A stretch of DNA of 38,887 nt from contig JAUCBJ010002797.1 in assembly GCA_032718475.1 (NCBI GenBank), positions 1-38,887 on the forward strand, given 5' to 3'. The translations under genes and the position numbers were made by a program. The stretch is from Nemertoderma westbladi. Taxonomy: Eukaryota; Xenacoelomorpha; Nemertodermatida; Nemertodermatidae. Below, one piece after another: positions 33,389 to 38,887 of this stretch; the stretch's first letter is position 1; each line of letters begins with the position of its first letter. Below the pieces are notes generated by a model, which was given only the letters and a program-made list of their open reading frames with translations, had not been told where the DNA came from and did not search any database.

Positions 33389-33790
33389 CCAGGCGGATCT
33401 ACACCAGGAGCAGGATTGGCCATTGGTTGTTGGTTTGAGTAGTTGTGGTGAACTGGACCTTTAACACTGCTATCCCAATGTGTTGAGGTAGAATGACCTG
33501 GAGGAAATGTAACAACATAGAGCTTTACATCGTTCTTGTGGCGTTTAAATACCTTATTAGTATATCTTTTCTTAATAGTCACACCATGGAAAGTAACTTC
33601 GGTAACTTTGAAAGGTTCGACTAGGTATTTTGGGTCAAAGTTGCACCGACGTTGGAAATTTTTAACCAAAACAGTGTCAAGATGCAGGTTGTCCCGTTTC
33701 CGCTTGGTAGAAGAGTTGACTGCATCATGGTATATTATCTTTCCTGTGTTGGGGAGATATCGGTTCCTGAGTTGTTTTGTTGGTTACTGA
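33389..33790 (-). pseudogene. Integrase C-terminal region of a second Gypsy pol (part a)
   Basis: The minus-strand frame has KRKRDNLHLDTVLVKN, then FDPKYLVEPFKVTEVTFHG and FKRHKNDVK, the usual order in the C-terminal (chromodomain/GPY-like) region of Ty3/Gypsy integrases: the VLV-K box followed by a PF-V-V hydrophobic strand and an R/KH-NDLK-like close. It belongs to a different family from the relic at 21067. The reading frame is cut at 33388 by the hAT-type element; the tail resumes at 28445. Upstream of about 33790 the similarity is lost and another possible transposon end begins at 33815. Confidence 0.75.
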
Positions 33791-33814
33791 TTGGCAGAAT
33801 AAACAATGTTGGAC

Positions 33815-33890
33815 CAGAGGCGTAGCGAGCCCTTCTGGCGCCCAGAGGAATGAAGCTGAGATAGCGCCCCCCCCCCCCCCCCCCCCTCAA
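33815..33890. mobile_element. Possible hAT-like terminus with poly-C tract
   Basis: CAGAGGCGTAGCGAGCCC is followed by a run of about 20 C at 33867-33886. CAGnGGCGTAGC is a common start of hAT elements in animals, and poly-C/poly-G runs near the end are usual. No matching reverse-complement end was found to the right within the window, so the element may extend past it or be truncated. Confidence 0.4.
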
Positions 33891-34457
33891 TAATTTTAAC
33901 TTTTCATTTATGGCGGTTTTTTTAATATTATATAACTGTGACGGGATCCAAGAGGGATCCCGGTTTATCCGTTGTTAGTTCACGCGTCCCCGCCGTGTAT
34001 AAGGAGTGAATGAGTTTGTGCTGTTTGTCGTATATAATATTTGGATATGCAGATATAGATATAGATATAGATATGAGATAATATTGTCGTATACGGAAGG
34101 CGGGATACGGTAACTAAAGTCCCGGTCCTTCCCTAGCTAAACTATGTAACCTAATCTAGCACCGGTATTGCACTGAGATAACTGAATTGATATGATTACT
34201 GCCAAGTGGCTATATTGCACGGTTGGCCTTGTTACTCTACCTAATCGATGCCTTTCCCCCCTCTGATTGGTTGATACCCTTGTTGGCGCCCTTTGGAGTG
34301 TTCCCGTTCACTCCACCTATTCTCTCTGGGTTAGGGGTTTGGCCCCTGACCCTCATTGTGTGCTTCTCCTTCCCATTCTTATTGGGATGGCACGAGTTGG
34401 TTAATTACCCAATCTCGTGGCTCCCAATATTGCTTATCGGCTTATAACTTTATGGGG
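33891..34457. other. Region without recognised gene; ATAGAT microsatellite at 34051-34080
   Basis: Contains AAGAGGGATCCCGG near 33951, a short ATAGAT hexamer repeat (34051-34080) and a plus-strand hydrophobic frame (34223-34447) that has no family resemblance and is judged chance. The TGTGACGGGATCC at about 33937 could be an LTR start but no second copy exists in the window. Confidence 0.4.
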
Positions 34458-34571
34458 TGTTAGCGGGATTGAATAAGCTAACACTCCCCCCCATGCTATC
34501 TTCCCGGTAAGAAGATAGCATCAACCAAAAAAGTGCGCTACAATCCCGCTGGATCCCGATCTAGCATCGGG
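34458..34571. other. Cluster of perfect hairpins
   Basis: Within 114 bp there are four inverted repeats: TGTTAGC/GCTAACA (34458-34464 with 34477-34483), ATGCTATCTTC/GAAGATAGCAT (34493-34503 with 34511-34521, loop CCGGTAA), CCCGAT/ATCGGG (34555-34560 with 34566-34571), and an enclosing stem AGCGGGATTG/CAATCCCGCT (34462-34471 with 34541-34550). The enclosing stem and the TGTTAGC stem overlap and would be alternatives. It could be a structured RNA or the terminal structure of an element whose Gag-like ORF lies to the right. Confidence 0.6.
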
Positions 34572-34671
34572 TGTGGGGTGGAATTGTTTTCTCTCGGAGC
34601 TGGCTTTCCAGGCCGCTCCCTATGGGTATGATAACGCTACCCTGTGTGCCTGGCGCCTCATGTCGGGCCGA

Positions 34672-34935
34672 TCGCGCTCACCTCTCACGCAACTTTTGTT
34701 TCCCCAACACTTCCGCCCTATCTCTTCTTCACTCTTATCCTAACTCTCTCACACACTCGGACCTCCTCGTCCCTCACTCAGCCTCTTATTCTCCCCCCCC
34801 CCACACTAGAATTGCGTCCGCACTCTCTCCGCACTTCGCACCTACTACTCTGTCCCTCAACCCTGCTCTGACTACCTCATCCCTTCTGACGAATCTCCCC
34901 CCCCCCCTCTTGTGCCGTCGCACTCAAGAAGTGTG
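34672..34935. repeat. Pyrimidine-rich tract
   Basis: About 260 bp of strongly C+T-biased plus strand, with C-runs near 34793-34802 and 34898-34907. Plus-strand frames here are Ser/Leu/Pro/Thr-rich low-complexity and are not believed. It lies downstream of the Gag-like ORF on its own (minus) strand, where it would be purine-rich. Confidence 0.6.
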
Positions 34936-35199
34936 AAATTGTCTGGTGTCTCGTCCATAGTGCCATAGTCAGTTTACCCCGCAGTCCCAGTAGCTAATTG
35001 AGAAAGGTTGTATGACTATAGTACTTACTTCGAGCGTATATATTCGTAGATTACTAATTACTACATACGTACATACAAATTGCACTTATATGATTATTTG
35101 CATTAATTAAATTTGTACTTAATAGTTCGTACCTCCCACGCGGCGCCTTCCAGGCGCACCACGTCCAAGTCTCAGTCTCTCTCCCTCGGCTCTGGGAAC

Positions 35200-37047
35200 C
35201 TATCTGTTCCTCTGGGGATAGTCCCCCCTGGCGTCCTCTTCCCTGGGTCGTTTCTTGGTTACCACCGTTCCTCTGGGATCCGCTTTCTGCTTTCGGACCT
35301 TCGCTGCCACCTCCTTGCTGATCCCGGTCGTTGGCTCCTTGGGCGCTGGTGTTATTAGTGCCCGATATCGCTTCGCCGGTGGCCCCTCAGAGTGGCCCGG
35401 TTGTCTCCCTCTGGTGGCGTCCCATAGGATCATTTTCATTGCTTGTGGTACGTGCTCCGCCAAGAAATCCCTAAACTCCCTTCGGTTCTCTGGCGTCCAC
35501 CTGTCCAAATATCTTTGCGTGTTCATCACTCCGGCGTACGACGCCGCCGTTGCTACCTCTTGGTAGGTAAATGGTAGCCTTCGCTTTATGATCTCCATGT
35601 GAGTCTCCTGATTGATAAGGAAGAAACCCCACTTGAACTCCTGGGCCTTCATGCGCTGGCGCGTCATGGCCCCGACGTCGGCCCACTCCTCGAATCTTGT
35701 GAACTTCTCCTCGTCGTTCATCCAGTCGCACTCGCGTCCGTAGTGTCCCCGAAAGTGGCACTTTGGACATCGGTTATGCAACCGTGGACACGCCCCCATC
35801 CTGTGGCTTGGTTCTCGGCAGTAGAGACAAAAGGTTCCCTTCTGGAACCGGTATAGGCAGCTCCTTTCCCGATGGGTCTGTCTCCCACAGTAGTCGCAGC
35901 CGAGTACCAATGTCTCCCGTCCCACCTCGTCTTTCGTCCCAAGCAATCTCCGCGGTCTGTGGAGTCGCTGGTAGGCGAACTTCTCTACGTTGGTCTCTCT
36001 ATCTACGTCGATCTCTCCGCCCCTCTCGGGCATCGTCTCCCCGAATACTACCCGTGGTGCCGTCCCCGGTTGCTCGCCCAACCTGATAGTGCTCCCCGCG
36101 AAATCCATCGCCGGGTCCTCGTGCACCCAGGTCCGCTTGCCGGATCTGTTCCAGAAGGCCCTCGCCCCACTGGCCGTCACCACCCTTCCGCCAACCCAGT
36201 CCGTGTCCGAGTGGCCTATCCTCTCGATGGGCGGCATCTCTCCGAACTCGTCGTCGTCGTCCTCCTCTTCTGGTAGTGTCTCCAACCCCGGTATCCCGAT
36301 GGATCCACTATGTCCCTTCCCGCCTTGGCTCTCGCCCGTAGCTCTCCATCCCTCTAGCTCCCTTAACTTCCTTGGCGGTTGGTCGCCCTCGGCGCCCGCT
36401 GGTATGGGCATCGTTTGCAACCCCGACGTCGACTGTTTCGGCGATCCCACCGTCCATCCCAATTCTCGCCCTAGAGACTCCCCCGAACTCCCTGACGAAG
36501 TCCAATGAAGTTCGTCTAGGCCTGCCTGTTCCTCGAAGCCGTAACTCTGTGTCCTGGCCTCCTCTTCCCTCTCCTCTGCTTCTATCCTCTCCCGTCTAGC
36601 GACTTCTTCCAGTCGCTTTGCTTCTCGTCTATCCGTCTCTAGCTGCTCCCATCTCTGATACGGTGTATCTGTCTCCCCGTCTACCAGATGCCGGCTGTTG
36701 TAGTACACCGACTCGCCCTTCAGCCCCGGGTGGTCTACCAGACCGTCAAAGGCCGTCTTAAAGGCTCTCCTGTAGCTTAGGGGTGATCCCGATAACAGAA
36801 ATGCCCCTGGTTCCCTCTCGATAACCACGGTCATGAATAAGTTAAGCAAACTTATCATCATCCAGTCCTCCTGCAGGATATATCGCTTCTGATATACCTT
36901 TATCGCTCCCCTGCAGAACTGATATACCTCCTGCTTTCCCGGTCTCGCTCCCCACTTTAGCGAGTTCGCTAGTTCTGCTCCGTATTCTTCCCTAAACTTC
37001 CCCCAATCCATCGGTTTGTGGCATACGAGCCCCAATAGCTTTCCCAT
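35200..37047 (-). CDS. Gag/ORF1-like protein with three CCHC zinc knuckles
   Basis: An intact 615-residue frame from the first in-frame ATG (37047; the frame is open 57 bases farther up to a TAA). In order (numbering two residues upstream of that ATG): a helical N-terminal domain (about 15-115), a charged Glu/Arg-rich probable coiled coil (about 133-168), a Gly/Ser-rich linker with an acidic EEEDDDDEFGE patch near 262-272, three consecutive CX2CX4HX4C knuckles (Cys386-Cys399, Cys409-Cys422, Cys429-Cys442), a helical region, and a basic C-terminus with KKRPREE, a likely nuclear signal. Three knuckles and a coiled coil suit a retroelement nucleic-acid-binding protein (Gag or the ORF1 of a non-LTR element). 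The gene is much more GC-rich than its surroundings. No RT, protease or integrase lies downstream, so it is either an orphan of a truncated element or a domesticated gene. I do not recognise the exact family. Confidence 0.7.
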   Translation of the reverse strand: MGKLLGLVCHKPMDWGKFREEYGAELANSLKWGARPGKQEVYQFCRGAIKVYQKRYILQEDWMMISLLNLFMTVVIEREPGAFLLSGSPLSYRRAFKTAFDGLVDHPGLKGESVYYNSRHLVDGETDTPYQRWEQLETDRREAKRLEEVARRERIEAEEREEEARTQSYGFEEQAGLDELHWTSSGSSGESLGRELGWTVGSPKQSTSGLQTMPIPAGAEGDQPPRKLRELEGWRATGESQGGKGHSGSIGIPGLETLPEEEDDDDEFGEMPPIERIGHSDTDWVGGRVVTASGARAFWNRSGKRTWVHEDPAMDFAGSTIRLGEQPGTAPRVVFGETMPERGGEIDVDRETNVEKFAYQRLHRPRRLLGTKDEVGRETLVLGCDYCGRQTHRERSCLYRFQKGTFCLYCREPSHRMGACPRLHNRCPKCHFRGHYGRECDWMNDEEKFTRFEEWADVGAMTRQRMKAQEFKWGFFLINQETHMEIIKRRLPFTYQEVATAASYAGVMNTQRYLDRWTPENRREFRDFLAEHVPQAMKMILWDATRGRQPGHSEGPPAKRYRALITPAPKEPTTGISKEVAAKVRKQKADPRGTVVTKKRPREEDARGDYPQRNR

Positions 37048-37053
37048 TGCCAC

Positions 37054-38391
37054 CGCCCCGCATTGGCCTGTGTTTTCGACTACTGTTCGCGCTTTTGAAG
37101 ACCTTTAGCAGTTTAACCTGCCAAAATTTATATGTCTTTTAGTTAATTAACACACCTTTAGCATACGACAATATTTTATGCTAATAAACAAAACATTAGC
37201 CGAAGCCAGCCCATGCGCGATCATTCACCCGATGGATCTACACCCGGGAGGCTGAATTCGGATGCTTAGATTTTATTATTGCAGTGTAAGGTTGCAGTGT
37301 AAACCTATTGTATTATTCGATAGATCACTAATAATTAATTTCTGACAGATATTATTAACTTTCGGGAAATATTAACAGTTCCTTTAGGACGTGGCGCTCT
37401 ATCTATTTAAACAGAGCTAGGACTTATACTAAACGCAACGATAAGGCTTATGATTAAAGTATAAGTCGCATTCTTTAGGAAATGCTTTGTTACCAGTCAC
37501 ATCACACTCACAATCATGCACACTATTCTGCCGACCGTCAGTATATTTGATCACACATAAAGAGAACAGCAATTGACTCAGGTAGTGTCTACTAAATAAC
37601 ATTAGATTCAATACACACCACATTGATATAAATCGCAATTGTTATATATAGCCCGCCTCTCTAACCTGTAGTGTATCAAGAAAATTGGGAATTTTGGGTG
37701 ATTTATCCGTATTCTCCAAAGAGCAATATTTCCATCAACAAATAGATACAATTAATAACTGACGGTAAATAGCAGTACAAACAATATGATTAGTGCAGTT
37801 AAATTAAGTGAGGTAACACCGCCGGTAACAGTTATACTTTCTATAATCTAAGCAGTTTTACTAGAGTTCTTAGAGCCGGTGTTTCTGGCTTAGACAGCAA
37901 TAACAACAAAGTATCAAGTAAAAACAGTAAGACTGAACACTCTCCTTATGATCGGCCGAAAAGCTACACGTCGACAGGAAAAATCGCTCTGATTGGCTCA
38001 AGCCAAACAAAGAACTATGCGTCCAATGGATGTTTCCATGTCAGCAACCAGCTGTTAGATGTCGTAATATGAATCATCACGGCTAAGCTGTGAAAGGTAG
38101 TTGGTGCATTACAGGTTTTTTGCCTTACCATGTCCGCCAAAACACGTATATAGCAGAATGACTTTTATGTCCGTTAAAACACCTGTAACGGTACCTTGCG
38201 GGCGAGGGGAATATATATACAGTTAGAGAACCTTTTTAGAGTATTCCAGCGCCTGGGGGGAAACTGGATTGCGAAGCAAAAGGGGCCAGTTATATCCCAC
38301 AGAAGCTTTTACACCGCTCCCAGAAAATGGGATTTGAGTCTATAAATATACAAAAATCACAGTTTCTAATATACGTAAATACTCTAAACAG
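37054..38391. other. 1.3-kb interval without a convincing gene
   Basis: AT-rich. It contains TATA-like stretches (ATATATATA near 38208, TATATATA near 37645) and one short minus-strand frame described separately (37429-37623). Nothing like a tRNA, LTR or primer-binding site could be supported. Confidence 0.4.
37429..37623 (-). CDS. Doubtful short ORF, Cys-containing, possible secreted peptide
   Basis: 64 codons from an ATG at 37623. The N-terminal third is hydrophobic (a stretch through LSQLLFSLCV) and the rest has Cys residues in HDCECDV, KECD and a terminal YRCV. A TATATATA sits about 25 bases upstream on the minus strand. The layout could suit a small secreted cysteine peptide or one exon of such a gene, but the length is within chance and no family is recognised. 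Confidence 0.15.
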   Translation of the reverse strand: MWCVLNLMLFSRHYLSQLLFSLCVIKYTDGRQNSVHDCECDVTGNKAFPKECDLYFNHKPYRCV

Positions 38392-38886
38392 TTAGTCTTT
38401 CTTGCGCGGACGGCGTTTACGCAGTTTTTTAAAGCTAGCAAGAGTCCTTTTCTCTTTGGGGCGAGCCACTTTACGAGGAGGGCTATAACTCCTGGGTGAA
38501 GGGTGCAATATGATTGCATCAGAAGGTATGGGATTGCGATCGGTATATCCGCCGGTCGAAGTACCGGGTTGATTGACATCAACGTCCGGGGAGAGGGGTC
38601 TAACGGCTTTGAGAGCTCGTTTCAAGACAGCCGCTCTTACGGGTCCTTTACGAGTGGTCTGAACGAGGGCCGTGGGTGGACCATAGGCAGTTAGAAACTT
38701 CCTTGGTTTAATGGTTCTTTCCAACTCGCGTTCGCGGGCTCGGTACTCGTAAGGCCGTCGATATACTTCCTGTAACTCAGGGTGTGAGTTGACAAATAAG
38801 TCTCCATAGGCCGGATCTTGACGGATAAAGTTTATTAAGTTATACGAATTGATGTCACTCGGATTAATGCTCCTGAGGAATTTGCG
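38392..38886 (-). CDS. C-terminal part of an unrecognised basic protein (runs off right edge)
   Basis: The minus-strand frame is open from the window edge to a TAA at 38392, giving 164 residues without a start. The visible part begins with a helical stretch (NSYNLINFIRQDPAYGDLF), then a highly charged RRPYEYRARERELER segment, a basic KAVRPLSPDVD region, a Ser/Pro/Gly-rich linker, and a strongly basic end, KKLRKRRPRKKD, which would serve as a nuclear-localisation or nucleic-acid-binding tail. Codon use is more GC-rich than the adjacent spacer. It has the same strand as the Gag-like ORF 1.3 kb downstream, but a link is unproven. No family is recognised; a viral or transposon origin is possible. 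Confidence 0.5.
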   Translation of the reverse strand, partial: RKFLRSINPSDINSYNLINFIRQDPAYGDLFVNSHPELQEVYRRPYEYRARERELERTIKPRKFLTAYGPPTALVQTTRKGPVRAAVLKRALKAVRPLSPDVDVNQPGTSTGGYTDRNPIPSDAIILHPSPRSYSPPRKVARPKEKRTLASFKKLRKRRPRKKD

Positions 38887-38887
38887 T

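Noticed and set aside
33937-34571. LTR beginning TGTGACGGGATCC
   Set aside because: No second copy, no primer-binding site or polypurine tract could be placed, so an LTR cannot be supported.
34223-34936. Hydrophobic and Ser/Pro/Leu-rich plus-strand ORFs
   Set aside because: The composition reflects the pyrimidine-rich strand; overlapping frames are all open for the same reason, and no domain is visible.
35200-36600. Several ORFs overlapping the three-knuckle ORF in other frames on both strands
   Set aside because: Typical shadow frames in GC-rich DNA; only the long minus-strand frame has motifs.
38200-38340. tRNA or snRNA-like gene near a TATA-like sequence
   Set aside because: No cloverleaf or conserved internal promoter boxes could be found.

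Overview
The window is metazoan nuclear DNA dominated by repeats and mobile elements, most likely from an aquatic invertebrate. The reasons are Ty3/Gypsy relics, hAT-like termini, several foldback/MITE-type elements, long minisatellites, C2H2 zinc-finger and SLC22-type sequences, and no bacterial operon logic. The species cannot be fixed from the sequence.

Left part (1-21066, running off the left edge): one giant tandem array of a 57/58-bp unit, about 365 copies. The unit is a 19-codon piece of a Ty3/Gypsy integrase C-terminus. This can be seen because the array runs directly, in frame and on the minus strand, into the rest of a decayed Gypsy element. That relic (21067-23170, minus) reads gag zinc knuckle, aspartic protease and 5' half of reverse transcriptase, then jumps across an internal deletion to the second half of the integrase core and the integrase C-terminus, where the satellite begins. 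The array therefore seems to have grown from inside the 3' part of a retrotransposon. Next to the relic about 61 units are all 57 bp and stay in one frame; farther left 58-bp units break the frame.

Middle (23172-27650): an AT-rich stretch with repeated modules, an inverted repeat and ten GTTCTAGAAC-like palindromes; then an intronless C2H2 zinc-finger gene (24901-25992, plus), the most convincing cellular gene here; then a 42-bp minisatellite of about 32 units carrying an AP-1-like site and a hairpin in each unit.

Right-centre (27732-33790): nested mobile elements. The tail of a second Gypsy pol (minus) is split by a 4935-bp element with CAGGGACGGATTA ends and a perfect 8-bp target duplication, the hallmark of hAT transposons. 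No hAT transposase is visible inside it. Instead it holds a decayed fragment of an SLC22 organic-ion transporter, itself broken by a MITE and a foldback element with tandem GGACACTTCCCC-type arms, plus another foldback element with TTAGTTCCAAT arms and a 905-bp palindrome. Three of the inserts (27732, 30396, 31678) share GTGGGG...CCCCAC tips and form one MITE-like family.

Right end (33800-38887): a possible second hAT-like terminus, a cluster of perfect hairpins, a pyrimidine-rich tract, a GC-rich minus-strand ORF for a Gag/ORF1-like protein with three CCHC zinc knuckles (35200-37047), about 1.3 kb without a convincing gene, and the C-terminal part of an unrecognised basic protein that runs off the right edge (38392-38886, minus).
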